Assembly: GCF_030440535.1 (NCBI RefSeq)
Contig: NZ_CP047117.1
Coordinates: 1 to 64,000, forward strand
DNA length: 64,000 nucleotides
Origin: Corynebacterium capitovis DSM 44611
Lineage (GTDB): Bacteria; Actinomycetota; Actinomycetes; Mycobacteriales; Mycobacteriaceae
Direction: 5' to 3'
Position numbers and translations under genes: made by a program. Shown here in pieces: positions 46,256 to 55,108 of this stretch; the stretch's first letter is position 1, and every line of letters starts with the position of its first letter. The notes beneath the pieces are model-generated. The model was not told where the DNA came from and searched no databases. It saw only the letters and a list, made by a program, of their open reading frames with translations.

Positions 46256-47746
46256 ATGCCGACACCAGTTCACCAATACCTCGACCGGATCTTGGACCAC
46301 GTGCGGGCAGATGACTCCGGGCAGGTCGCGGATTACATCGCTGAGCTGCGCATGGCCGACCCCAACAAGCTGGGGTTAGCGGTGTGCACGACCACGGGAC
46401 ACCTTTATTCTGCAGGCGATGACACCTGCGAGTTTTCGATCCAATCCATATCCAAGCCCTTCGTCTACGCCCTCGCGCTAGAAGAGCTCGGAGCGGAAGA
46501 AGTGCACAGCCGCGTCGGTGTCGAGCCCTCTGGCGAGGCATTCAACGACATCTCCCTGGAGGAGGACACGCACCGCCCCGCGAACCCAATGATCAACGCT
46601 GGCGCGATCACGGTGAACCAGCTCATCAACGGCTCTGATTCCACCGTCGACGAGCGGGTGGAGAAGATCCGGGCCTTCATGTCCCGCTTAGCAGGGCGCG
46701 AACTGACAATCGACCATGGCCTAGCAGAAACCGAAAGGGGCACCGCACATCGCAATTTAGCAATTGCGCACCTGCTCAGCGAATACGGAATGCTGCAGGA
46801 TGAAGTAGAAGATGCCGTCGAAAGCTACACGCAGCAATGCTCGATCCTGGTCACGGTGCGTGACCTTGCCGTCATGGCCGCGACCTTGGCCAACGGAGGC
46901 GTTCAGCCAGTTACAGGTGAACGCGTCATCGGCACGCCGTCCGCACGGGTCACTCAGGCGGTGATGATCTCAGCTGGAATGTATGACGCCTCCGGTCGCT
47001 GGATGGTCAATGTAGGCATTCCCGCGAAATCCGGGGTGTCTGGCGGATTGATCGGGACGATGCCGGGGCAGTTGGGGATGGCGTCGCTAAGTCCGCGGCT
47101 TGACCGCCAGGGAAACTCGGTGCGCGGGGTGAAAATCTTCCGCGAACTGTCCTACTCTCTGGGGTTGAACCTCGTGGCAGCTGATTATTACGCGGCGCCG
47201 TGCATCAAGTCCGTCGAGCGCTGCGGAGAGGAAACCCTGGTCCAGCTGCAGGGCACGATCAACTTTGTTGCCGCCGAGAAGATCCTCTACGACCTCAAGA
47301 AGATGGGTGTCACGCGCGATTTGCTTCTTGATGTCTCCGCTGTGACCAGTTTCAACCGCGCCGGATTGACGTTAATCATGGGGGGATTGACGAAGATGGG
47401 GCACGTGCGCGTATTCGATCCCGAAGGTGCCATGCCGGATTATGAGTTTTCCGACGGCACCCGCGTGCAAGCGAGCAAAGACTTCTCTTTTGTCGTGGGT
47501 GCTCCGCTCTCTAAGGTTCACGAGGCTATTGCCAACCCGGGAGGTTGGGAGCAAGCCGATTGCACGTCGGCGAGCCAAGATCGGCTGGTGTGGGATCTGG
47601 GTGATTCCGAGCTAGTCTTTGACCTCGAAGACGCCTCGAGTGGCGGCACCCGCGTCACGCTTACGTTTGACGGGCAGCCCAGCTCCGAGATGATGGAGAA
47701 CCTCCGGCAGCGCATCGTAGGCAAGTTGCACAATGTGACCCGGTAG
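46256..47746 (+). CDS. glsA: Glutaminase with C-terminal STAS and SRPBCC-like domains
   Basis: Hydrolyses glutamine to glutamate and ammonia. Residues about 10-305 form the serine-dependent glutaminase domain with the catalytic Ser64-x-x-Lys67 (SISK), HRPANPMINAGAI, a Tyr in MYDASGRW, and SGVSGGLIGTMPGQLG. Residues about 325-408 form a STAS domain (LLDVSAVTSFNRAGLTLIMGGL), as in some other actinobacterial glutaminases. The last 85 residues (KDFSFVVGAPLSKVHEAIANPGGWEQ...) look like an SRPBCC/START-type ligand domain, which is an unusual addition. The start is ATG 46256. A regulatory role for the extra domains is inferred. Confidence 0.85.
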   Translation: MPTPVHQYLDRILDHVRADDSGQVADYIAELRMADPNKLGLAVCTTTGHLYSAGDDTCEFSIQSISKPFVYALALEELGAEEVHSRVGVEPSGEAFNDISLEEDTHRPANPMINAGAITVNQLINGSDSTVDERVEKIRAFMSRLAGRELTIDHGLAETERGTAHRNLAIAHLLSEYGMLQDEVEDAVESYTQQCSILVTVRDLAVMAATLANGGVQPVTGERVIGTPSARVTQAVMISAGMYDASGRWMVNVGIPAKSGVSGGLIGTMPGQLGMASLSPRLDRQGNSVRGVKIFRELSYSLGLNLVAADYYAAPCIKSVERCGEETLVQLQGTINFVAAEKILYDLKKMGVTRDLLLDVSAVTSFNRAGLTLIMGGLTKMGHVRVFDPEGAMPDYEFSDGTRVQASKDFSFVVGAPLSKVHEAIANPGGWEQADCTSASQDRLVWDLGDSELVFDLEDASSGGTRVTLTFDGQPSSEMMENLRQRIVGKLHNVTR

Positions 47747-47759
47747 GCTGGGCGCGGTG

Positions 47760-48926
47760 ATGTCAGACACGATTTGGTGGCACGTCTATCCGCTGGGCGC
47801 CACGGGAGCGCCCGTGCGCGACCGCCGTAGCGACGACGCCGGCCACCGTCTCCGCAACCTCGGACCCTGGTTGGACTACCTCATTGAGCTGGGCTGCAAC
47901 GGCCTTCTCTTGGGCCCTATCTTCGAGTCTATCGGTCACGGCTACGACACCCTCGACCACTACACAGTGGACTCTCGTCTTGGCGACGACTCCGACTTCG
48001 ACTGGCTCATCTCCGAGTGCTCCGCCCGCGGAATCAACGTCATGCTCGACGGCGTGTTCAACCACGTCTCGCGTACCCACCCAGCGGTCGCGGCGGGGTT
48101 CGCGGGCAATACCGACTGGGAGGGCCACGGCGAGCTGGCCACGTTGCACCATGACGACCCCCGTGTGGCGGACATGGTCACGGACATCATGCTGCACTGG
48201 CTGCGCCGCGGCATCGCCGGATGGCGCCTTGACGTTGCCTACGCCGTGCCCCTGGCGTTTTGGCGCGAAGTCCTCTCGCGGGTCCGTGCCGAATTCCCCG
48301 AAGCCTTCTTCCTTGGTGAGGTCATCCACGGCGACTACGCGGGAATCGCCGAAGCCGGCACGCTCGACTCCGTCACGCAGTACGAGCTGTGGAAGGCGTT
48401 GTGGTCCTCCATTAAGGACGTGAACTTCTGGGAGCTCGACCACGCGCTCGGCCGACTTTCGAACGCCATTGTGCCCAACACGTTCATCGGAAACCACGAC
48501 GTCGACCGCATCGCCAGCACAATTGGCCAGGATGGTGAGATCATCGCGCTGGCCATCCTCATGACGCTGCCCGGCATGCCGAGCATTTACTACGGCGACG
48601 AGCAAGGCTTCGAGGGCCTGCGCGCCGAGGGCTTCGCAGCCGACGACGCGGTGCGCCCCGCCCTTCCCGCCACGCCCGCCGACCTTTCGCCACGTGGTGG
48701 GTGGATCTTCCGCGAGCACCAAGCGCTCATCGGCCTGCGCCGCCGCAACTCGTGGCTCACCCACGCCCGCGTCGAAGTCCTTAAAAAGACCAACGAGTCC
48801 ATCTCGCTGCGCACTTTCGGCGCGAGCAACGAGCTTCTTCTCGACGCCCACCTCGCGCCCCTCCCAGGCGTGCGCATTTCGGCGGGCGACGAGACTGCCT
48901 ACGAGTGGGGTGACCTAGACGCCTAA
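47760..48926 (+). CDS. Glycoside hydrolase family 13 protein
   Basis: Probably an alpha-glucosidase or trehalose/maltose-related enzyme of the cytoplasm. The 388-residue protein carries the GH13 barrel with DGVFNHVS, the nucleophile in GWRLDVAYAVP (Asp near 158), acid/base Glu in LGEVIHGD (near 187) and NHDVDRI (His-Asp near 246). Domain B is short and only a small C-terminal beta domain is present, so the enzyme is near the minimum size of the family. Start ATG 47760 directly follows an alternative GTG. Its end overlaps the convergent M20 peptidase end by 12 bp. Confidence 0.85.
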   Translation: MSDTIWWHVYPLGATGAPVRDRRSDDAGHRLRNLGPWLDYLIELGCNGLLLGPIFESIGHGYDTLDHYTVDSRLGDDSDFDWLISECSARGINVMLDGVFNHVSRTHPAVAAGFAGNTDWEGHGELATLHHDDPRVADMVTDIMLHWLRRGIAGWRLDVAYAVPLAFWREVLSRVRAEFPEAFFLGEVIHGDYAGIAEAGTLDSVTQYELWKALWSSIKDVNFWELDHALGRLSNAIVPNTFIGNHDVDRIASTIGQDGEIIALAILMTLPGMPSIYYGDEQGFEGLRAEGFAADDAVRPALPATPADLSPRGGWIFREHQALIGLRRRNSWLTHARVEVLKKTNESISLRTFGASNELLLDAHLAPLPGVRISAGDETAYEWGDLDA

Positions 48927-50204
48927 AAACCGGCCCACGAGCGAGCGGTACGCCTGCGCCGTCAGCTCTACATCACGCACGTCCACGTATTCGTCGTGGC
49001 TGTGCAGCTGATCCAACACGTCGCCCAAGGTCCGCTCGCGGTCGTGCAGGGCGAAGCCGTAACCCACGCCGCCGCGGCGTCGGGCGAAGCGCAGGTCGGA
49101 GCCGCCGGCGGAGAGGATGGGAACCACGGGCGCGCCAGGGAAGAATTCGGCGTAGGTGTCCACGATGGCGCGGTACAGGGAGCTATCGGTGGTGGAGACG
49201 GTGGCGTCTTCAGTGATGAGGTGCTCGATCTCAACCGCCGGCGCTAGGTCGCCGAGCGCCTCGCGCAGCATATCGTCGATCTCCTCCTGTGTCTGCCCGG
49301 GCAGGGGCCTGATATCCAACTCCAGCCACGCGGTGGACGGCAGCACGTTGATCGACGAGCCCGCTCTTAGCACCGTCGGCGCGATGGTGAGGTGGCTCAT
49401 CGCGTGGGAATAGCGGGCGAGCTCACCGAGGGAGTCGTACCCGTGGCCGTCGAGAAGCGAGTGCTCCGTGGCCGGGTCGAAGCGGAAGGCGCGGACGTAG
49501 CCTTCCCACAGGTCGCTGCGCTGGACCGCGGGCTCGATCGCCGCAATGCGTTGCGCAACTTCCCCGATGAGCGCAACGGCAAGCTCTTTGCCGTACGGGG
49601 TGGAGCCGTGCCCAGCGTCGCCGTGCACGACGAGGCGACGCTGGGCAGCGCCCTTTTCGCCGACGACCACGACGAGGGCGTCACCGTCGACAGGAAGGTG
49701 CGACCCGCCTTCTTCGGAAAGGCAGTTCTGCCAGCTGAACGGCGCTGGGTTTTGTTCGGCGAGCCACCCGGCGCCCAGGCCCCCGCGGGCCTCCTCGTCC
49801 GCGCACCCGACGAAGGTGAGGGTGCCGGAGGGCTTCCCGGCCCGCGCCACCTCGCGCGTCACCGCGGCCATGGCGGCGGTGATGTAGAGCATGTCCGTCG
49901 CGCCGCGACCGTAGATGCGCCCGTCTCGCTCCTCGGCGGCGAAGGGGTCAACCGTCCACTTCGGGCGATCCACAGCGACGACGTCAGTGTGTCCGAGCAG
50001 GGTGAGTGGCTCACTCGGACCGCCCTCGACGGTAAACGCGATGCTTACCCGGCCGGGCTCGGGCTCGAAGCGCTGCACCCTCGCACCGCTGCCGGCGAAG
50101 AACCTCTCCAGGGTGTCCGCGTTGCGCACCTCGCCCTCGCCGACGCAGGCGTTGCGGATCAGCTCTTCGAGCAGGGAAATGGTCGATGCGGCGAGGTCAC
50201 TCAT
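48915..50204 (-). CDS. M20-family metallopeptidase
   Basis: A 429-residue zinc peptidase/deacylase with the M20 metal sites [18 protein letters not shown] and [14 protein letters not shown], a lid (dimerisation) domain with [11 protein letters not shown], and a late His near the C-terminus. Relatives act on dipeptides, N-acyl amino acids or succinyl-diaminopimelate; the substrate here is unclear. ATG 50204 is preferred to GTG 50213. It diverges from bioB across 58 bp. Confidence 0.85.
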   Translation of the reverse strand: MSDLAASTISLLEELIRNACVGEGEVRNADTLERFFAGSGARVQRFEPEPGRVSIAFTVEGGPSEPLTLLGHTDVVAVDRPKWTVDPFAAEERDGRIYGRGATDMLYITAAMAAVTREVARAGKPSGTLTFVGCADEEARGGLGAGWLAEQNPAPFSWQNCLSEEGGSHLPVDGDALVVVVGEKGAAQRRLVVHGDAGHGSTPYGKELAVALIGEVAQRIAAIEPAVQRSDLWEGYVRAFRFDPATEHSLLDGHGYDSLGELARYSHAMSHLTIAPTVLRAGSSINVLPSTAWLELDIRPLPGQTQEEIDDMLREALGDLAPAVEIEHLITEDATVSTTDSSLYRAIVDTYAEFFPGAPVVPILSAGGSDLRFARRRGGVGYGFALHDRERTLGDVLDQLHSHDEYVDVRDVELTAQAYRSLVGRFLGV

Positions 50205-50262
50205 AGTGACCAACCCTACAACCGTTTATAGTGAGGCCATCCCAACTGAACGGAGTTCAATT

Positions 50263-51273
50263 ATGCCGGCAAACATTCTCGACATCGCCCGTGACAAAGT
50301 CCTCGAGGAGGGAATCGGCCTCAACCAAAACGAGGTCTACCAGGCGCTTACCGTCCCCGACGAGGACCTGCAGGACCTGCTCAATCTCGCCCACCACGTG
50401 CGCATCCGCCACTGCGGCGTCGAGGTGAGCCTGGAGGGCATCATCTCGCTGAAAACGGGCGGGTGCCCCGAGGACTGTCACTTCTGCTCCCAGTCTGGTC
50501 TGTTCGAGTCCCCGGTGCGCGCCGTGACGCTCAACATCGCGGAACTCGTCGAGGCCGCGAAGCAGTCCGAGAAGATGGGTGCCAGCGAGTTCTGCATCGT
50601 CGCCGCCGTGAAGGGACCGACCCAGAATCTGCTGGACCAGGTGCGCGAGGCCGTCACCGCGATCGACGCCGAGGTAGACATTTCTATCTCCGCCTCGCTG
50701 GGCATCCTCACCCGCGACCAGGCTGCGCAGCTGCGGGACATGGGCGTGAGCCGCTACAACCACAACTTTGAAACCGCGCGCTCCTTCTTCCCCAACGTCG
50801 TGACCACCCACACGTGGGAGGAACGCAAGAACACCCTCGAGTTCGTGCGGGCCGAGGGCATGGAGACCTGCTGCGGTGGCATCATCGGGCTGGGCGAAAC
50901 ACTCGAGCAGCGCGCCGAGTTCGCGGTCCAGCTCGCAGAGGTTGAACCGCACGAGGTTCCCCTAAACTTCCTCGACCCTCGCCCCGGCACCCCCTTCGCC
51001 GATAGGCCCCTTGTCCCCCAGGGCGAAGCGCTGCGCGCGGTTGCCGCCTTCCGCCTGGCCATGCCCACCGCCCAGTTGCGCTTCGCGGGCGGCACCGAGC
51101 TCGCTCTTGGCGACGACGGCACCGAAGCCGGCCTCCTCGGCGGCGCAAACGCCATCATTGGTGGCAACTACCTCACCACCCTGGGCCGCCCGATCGAGCG
51201 CGACCGCGACGCCGTCGACCGCGTAACCAGCCTGGGGATTCCTTCCGTGTATTCCACCTTGAAGGCGCTGTGA
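50263..51273 (+). CDS. bioB: Biotin synthase
   Basis: A radical-SAM enzyme that inserts sulfur into dethiobiotin. The 336-residue protein has the SAM-cluster Cys68-x3-Cys72-x2-Cys75 ([10 protein letters not shown]), followed by the TIM-barrel motifs [31 protein letters not shown] and [11 protein letters not shown], and the [2Fe-2S] ligands later. ATG 50263 has CGGAG upstream; the frame is open far upstream but that is antisense to the M20 gene. It overlaps the next gene by 4 bp. Confidence 0.96.
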   Translation: MPANILDIARDKVLEEGIGLNQNEVYQALTVPDEDLQDLLNLAHHVRIRHCGVEVSLEGIISLKTGGCPEDCHFCSQSGLFESPVRAVTLNIAELVEAAKQSEKMGASEFCIVAAVKGPTQNLLDQVREAVTAIDAEVDISISASLGILTRDQAAQLRDMGVSRYNHNFETARSFFPNVVTTHTWEERKNTLEFVRAEGMETCCGGIIGLGETLEQRAEFAVQLAEVEPHEVPLNFLDPRPGTPFADRPLVPQGEALRAVAAFRLAMPTAQLRFAGGTELALGDDGTEAGLLGGANAIIGGNYLTTLGRPIERDRDAVDRVTSLGIPSVYSTLKAL

Positions 51274-51464
51274 GGACGCCTCAGAGCACGGAGCTTGCCG
51301 ACGCCATCCTGTCCGGGTCGGCCACCTTCGACCGCAGATCCTATGACGCCCCGCGCATCTGCCCGCTGTGCGGGCGGCGCATGGTGGTCAAGATCAACCC
51401 CGTCGGTTGGGAGGCGACCTGCTCGCGCCACGGCGAGTTCCGCTCGGAGTGGCTAGAGCGTTAG
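51270..51464 (+). CDS. bsaP: Biotin synthase auxiliary protein BsaP
   Basis: A 64-residue protein that supports actinobacterial BioB by helping to rebuild or supply its iron-sulfur cluster. It has the family pattern: Cys31-x2-Cys34 (ICPLCGRRM), then Cys51 and His54 ([10 protein letters not shown]). Start GTG overlaps the bioB stop (GTGA), showing coupled translation. Size, cysteines and position all fit; the mechanism is transferred from other actinobacteria. Confidence 0.9.
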   Translation: MRTPQSTELADAILSGSATFDRRSYDAPRICPLCGRRMVVKINPVGWEATCSRHGEFRSEWLER

Positions 51465-51477
51465 TAGGGTGGGGCCC

Positions 51478-52833
51478 ATGGACAGGGTGACAAGCGTTGC
51501 GGGGGCCGTCGATAAGCTAATTGAGCTTTATGCGGGTTCGTGCGAGCGTGCGCTTGCTTCCGACTTTTCCGAGGTCTTGTACCCGAAAATTGTGGTGAGG
51601 ATTCCGCGGTGGGAACCGATCGACCGCAGCGCCCCCTTTGGGTACGTCGACGAGGCTGGGACGTACTCCGCTGTGTTGTCGCGGCCCGATCTCATGGCGC
51701 CGTACCTAAGGACGCAACTGGGCGCCCTCTGTAGCAACTACGAGTGCGAGCTCTACGTGGGCTATTCCGACGTGCCGATTCCGCCGGAATACATTCGCGG
51801 TGCCACACGCCCGGCGGATGGTTTGGCCCCGCGCCCCTCGCTGGACGCGGTCGACGACGCGATCATCGATGCTGACTGGGAAGCCTTCCACGGACCCGAA
51901 AAGCCCCTGTTCCACTTCGGGCCGCAGCGCTTCGACCTTGCGTGCGCCCGCCTCGAGCACTACACCGGCATCGAGGTGGACAGCCTGCAGAAATACATCC
52001 TGTTCACCAACTACGCGATGCACGTCACCGAGTTCGTGCGCTTCGGGCTCGCCGAGCTGTCGCGGGAGGGCTCGCGCTACAGCGCGCTGCGCCTGCCGAA
52101 TGGGGAAACGGTGTCGGACACCGTCGCCGTCGAGGATTTGGACCTCGCGTCGCGCTATCAAATGCCGCGCTATGACCTCGTCACCGATTCCGGCGACGGC
52201 ATCACGATGATCAACATCGGTGTCGGTCCCTCCAACGCCAAGACCATTACGGATTCACTGGCGGTGCTGCGCCCCGAGGCCTGGATCATGATTGGGCACT
52301 GCGCGGGCCTCGACGGTCGCATGCGCATCGGCGACCTCATCCTCGGCAACGCCTACGAGCGCCACGACCACGTCCTCGACGAGCACATCAACCGCGACCA
52401 CCCCATCCCCGCGGTCCCCGAGATCCAACGCACGCTGGAAAAGGCCGTCGCGAAGATTTACGGTGAGGACGCCTCCCTCCTGCGCACCGGCACGGTGCTG
52501 TCCACCGACGATCGGAACTGGGAGTGGAAAACCCGCCGCGACCTGTGGGAATGGCTGCGCGGGTCGACGGCCGTCGCCGTCGATATGGAATCGTGCACCC
52601 TGGCCGCGAACGGGTACCGATACCGAATCCCTTACGGCACGCTCCTGGCAGTGTCCGATCTGCCGCTGCACGCCGTACCCAAGTTGCCGGCCGCCGCGCA
52701 GGCGTTCTACTCCAACTCGAAGGAGGCCCACGTGATGTGCGCGGTTAAGGCGATGGAGCGCCTGGCCAAGAACCCCGGCCGCCTGCGCACCCGCAAGCTG
52801 CGCCGCACCATCGGCGAAGTACCCTTCCGCTGA
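51478..52833 (+). CDS. amn: AMP nucleosidase
   Basis: Splits AMP into adenine and ribose 5-phosphate. The 451-residue protein has an N-terminal AMN-specific domain (about 10-175) and a phosphorylase-like catalytic domain with INIGVGPSNAKTITDSLA, MIGHCAGLDGRMRIGDLILG, DRNWEWKTRRDLWEWLRG and VDMESCTLAANGYRYRIPYGTLLAVSD, the last with the purine-binding Glu and Asp. ATG 51478 begins MDRVTSVAGA; it abuts bsaP by 13 bp. Its stop overlaps the sirtuin start (TGATG). Confidence 0.93.
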   Translation: MDRVTSVAGAVDKLIELYAGSCERALASDFSEVLYPKIVVRIPRWEPIDRSAPFGYVDEAGTYSAVLSRPDLMAPYLRTQLGALCSNYECELYVGYSDVPIPPEYIRGATRPADGLAPRPSLDAVDDAIIDADWEAFHGPEKPLFHFGPQRFDLACARLEHYTGIEVDSLQKYILFTNYAMHVTEFVRFGLAELSREGSRYSALRLPNGETVSDTVAVEDLDLASRYQMPRYDLVTDSGDGITMINIGVGPSNAKTITDSLAVLRPEAWIMIGHCAGLDGRMRIGDLILGNAYERHDHVLDEHINRDHPIPAVPEIQRTLEKAVAKIYGEDASLLRTGTVLSTDDRNWEWKTRRDLWEWLRGSTAVAVDMESCTLAANGYRYRIPYGTLLAVSDLPLHAVPKLPAAAQAFYSNSKEAHVMCAVKAMERLAKNPGRLRTRKLRRTIGEVPFR

Positions 52834-53762
52834 TGTTTGAGGATCCGGCCGTCGCCCTGGCCCACAGAAGCGCGCTGCGCTCCATTGAGCGCGTCGTAGA
52901 AGAAACCGCCACCCCCACGAACCCCGAGGTGGCGCTGCAGCGCGTCGTCGACCAACTGCAGCACCCGAAAGTCCTGGTTATCAGCGGCGCGGGCATGTCC
53001 ACGGAGTCGGGTATCCCCGATTACCGCTCCAAAAACGGGCGGCTAACCAAGGGCCGGCCCATGACCTACCAGGAGTTCGCGCACGCCCCCGAGCACGTGC
53101 GCAGGTACTGGGCGCGCGCCTTTGTGGGCATGCGCTTCATGCGCGCCGCGACTCCGAATCGCGCCCACTTCGCCGTCACGGAACTGGAGCGCGCCGGGCT
53201 GCTCACCGGGGTCATTACGCAGAACGTCGACGGGCTGCACAGCCAGGCCGGCACGAAGAACGTGGTGGCGCTGCACGGAGACATGGAACACGTGGTGTGT
53301 CTGGACTGTGGGAACGTCGAGGCACGCCCGCTTTTCGACGCCCGCCTGGCCGCCGCCAACCCCAGCTACTTCGAGTCGGTCACCATCACCGGGCCCATGA
53401 TCAACCCGGACGGCGACGTCGAGCTCGCGCCCGAGGACGTCGAGCGCTTCCGCATGGTCTCCTGCACGCGCTGCGGCGGGCAGCGCCTCAAACCGGACGT
53501 GGTCTACTTCGGGGAGAACGTGCCCCGGGGCCGCCGGGAGGTGGCCGGGGCGTGGCTTGAGGCGTCGACAAGCGTGATTGCCCTGGGGACCTCGCTGGCG
53601 GTGATGAGTGGCTACAAGCTGGTGCTCGACGCGCTCAAGCAGGAAAAACCGGTTGCCGTGATCAACGGCGGTCCGGGCCGCGCCGATGCGAAGGTCAGCA
53701 CGCTGTGGCGCTCGAGCGTCGGCGACGCCCTAGACAGCCTGCTTGACCAGCTCGGGCTCTGA
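52833..53762 (+). CDS. Sir2-family NAD-dependent protein deacylase
   Basis: Removes acyl groups from lysine using NAD. The 309-residue protein has GAGMSTESGIPDYR (about 51-64), TQNVDGLH (near 131), catalytic His in ALHGDMEH, and four zinc Cys in VCLDCGN and SCTRCGG, all in the normal order, then GTSLAVMSGYKL. An N-terminal 45-residue extension is present. It is coupled to amn by a one-base overlap, linking protein deacylation with adenylate catabolism. Its last 33 bp are antisense to the end of the convergent symporter gene. Confidence 0.9.
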   Translation: MFEDPAVALAHRSALRSIERVVEETATPTNPEVALQRVVDQLQHPKVLVISGAGMSTESGIPDYRSKNGRLTKGRPMTYQEFAHAPEHVRRYWARAFVGMRFMRAATPNRAHFAVTELERAGLLTGVITQNVDGLHSQAGTKNVVALHGDMEHVVCLDCGNVEARPLFDARLAAANPSYFESVTITGPMINPDGDVELAPEDVERFRMVSCTRCGGQRLKPDVVYFGENVPRGRREVAGAWLEASTSVIALGTSLAVMSGYKLVLDALKQEKPVAVINGGPGRADAKVSTLWRSSVGDALDSLLDQLGL

Positions 53763-54995
53763 GGTTTCCCAGACGCGATCGTCGATAATGTGTTCGCGCT
53801 TCGCCACGACTACCGCAACGACAGCCTGGCCGGTGACGTTGACGGCGGTGCGGCCCATGTCCACGATCGGCTCGACCGCGAGCAGCAGGCCAACGCCGGC
53901 CAGCGGCAGGCCCAACGTAGACAGCGTCAGGGTGAGCATGACGGTCGCGCCTGTCGTGCCCGCGGTCGCCGCGGAACCCAGCACGGAAACGATGATGATG
54001 AGCAGGTAGTCCGTGAAGTTCAGCGGCACACCATAGAACTGGGCAACGAAGATCGCGGCGACGGCCGGGTAGATTGACGCGCAGCCGTCCATCTTGGTGG
54101 TGGCGCCGAGCGGCATGGCGAAGGAGGCGTACTCGGAGGGCACGCCCATCGACTTTTCAACCGTGCGCTGGTTGACGGGCATGACGCCCATCGAGGAGCG
54201 CGTGACAAAGCCCAGGGTCGTGACCGGCCAGACGCGGCGGAAGAAGTCCAGCACAGGCAGGCGGTTGAGTGCCAGCACGGCGGGGTACAGGGCAAAGATG
54301 ACCAGCGCCAGGCCGATATAGATGGCCAGGACGAACATGCCCAGGGAGCCGAGGGCGTCCCAGCCGTAGGTGGCCACGGCCTTGCCGATCAGCGCGGCGC
54401 TGCCGATCGGTGCCAGGCGGATGACCCACCACAGCACCACCTGAACGACGGACAGCAACGATGCCGAGAACTCGATGAACGGCTCGGCCTTCTTGCCGGC
54501 CTTGACGGCGGCGACGCCCAGTAGCAGCGACACCACCAAGATCTGCAGGACGTTGAAGGAGACCGTCTCGCCGTTCGTGCCCAACCCCAGGAAGTTGGCC
54601 GGAACCACGGACTGAATGAAACCGAGCCACGACCCGGTCGTAGAAGGATCGGCGGCCGCCGATGCATCAACGGACGAGTTCACACCCGGCTGCAGTACCA
54701 GTGCCACGACGATGCCGATGACTACGGAGAAGAACGCGGTGATCGCGAACCAAAGCAGGGTTTGACCCGCCAGGCGCGCCGCGTTGGTCACCTTTCGCAG
54801 GTTTGCTATCGACGTCACCACAGCCGTGAACACCAGCGGCGGGATGAGCAGTTTGAGCAGCTGGACGTAGGTGGACCCCGTCCAGGTGAGGATGCCGGAG
54901 AGCCAGTGGACATCACCGGCGCGGGCGATGAACCCGAGCACGAGGCCGACGATGAGGCCGGTGATAACTTGGGCTCCGAACCCGAATTTCTTCAT
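53730..54995 (-). CDS. Dicarboxylate/amino acid:cation symporter
   Basis: A 421-residue DAACS-family transporter, with eight membrane helices and two re-entrant loops. The characteristic motifs are the Ser-rich/TAVVTSI loop near the N-terminal third, GFVTRSSMGVMPVNQRTVEKS and LGATTKMDG, plus the C-terminal VGLLLAVEPIVDMGRTAVNVTGQA with the substrate-binding Asp/Arg. It takes up glutamate, aspartate or C4-dicarboxylates with Na+ or H+. It lies downstream of a ROK regulator gene on the same strand, and two TAGAC-N6-GTCTA sites occupy its promoter, so that regulator is its likely controller. Confidence 0.9.
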   Translation of the reverse strand: MKKFGFGAQVITGLIVGLVLGFIARAGDVHWLSGILTWTGSTYVQLLKLLIPPLVFTAVVTSIANLRKVTNAARLAGQTLLWFAITAFFSVVIGIVVALVLQPGVNSSVDASAAADPSTTGSWLGFIQSVVPANFLGLGTNGETVSFNVLQILVVSLLLGVAAVKAGKKAEPFIEFSASLLSVVQVVLWWVIRLAPIGSAALIGKAVATYGWDALGSLGMFVLAIYIGLALVIFALYPAVLALNRLPVLDFFRRVWPVTTLGFVTRSSMGVMPVNQRTVEKSMGVPSEYASFAMPLGATTKMDGCASIYPAVAAIFVAQFYGVPLNFTDYLLIIIVSVLGSAATAGTTGATVMLTLTLSTLGLPLAGVGLLLAVEPIVDMGRTAVNVTGQAVVAVVVAKREHIIDDRVWETSEPELVKQAV

Positions 54996-55010
54996 GGGAA
55001 CTCCTTGGCG

Positions 55011-55030
55011 TGTAGACAGATCGGTCTACA
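55011..55030. promoter_or_regulatory. Extended TGTAGAC-N6-GTCTACA operator-like palindrome before the symporter
   Basis: A perfect 7-bp inverted repeat with spacer AGATCG, 16 bp before the symporter start codon. This is the most complete of the four copies in the window. Confidence 0.75.
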
Positions 55031-55090
55031 TGGGAAATGCTTACGTGTATTCACTACGCATAATGCTCCCCGAACATTCCCGAAGCAAAA

Positions 55091-55108
55091 ATAGACAGGC
55101 TGGTCTAT
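55091..55108. promoter_or_regulatory. ATAGAC-N6-GTCTAT palindrome at the 3' end of the second ROK gene
   Basis: A perfect 6-bp inverted repeat with spacer AGGCTG. It overlaps the TAG stop of the ROK gene. Its centre is 79 bp from that of the site at 55011, which would allow looping by a dimer of dimers. Confidence 0.7.

Noticed and set aside
46125-46541. A 138-codon minus-strand frame at the start of glsA
   Set aside because: Antisense to the conserved glutaminase N-terminus; Arg/Cys/Pro-rich shadow.
49392-50231. A 279-codon plus-strand frame inside the M20 peptidase gene
   Set aside because: Antisense shadow, and the N-terminal extension proposed for bioB in another frame is rejected for the same reason.
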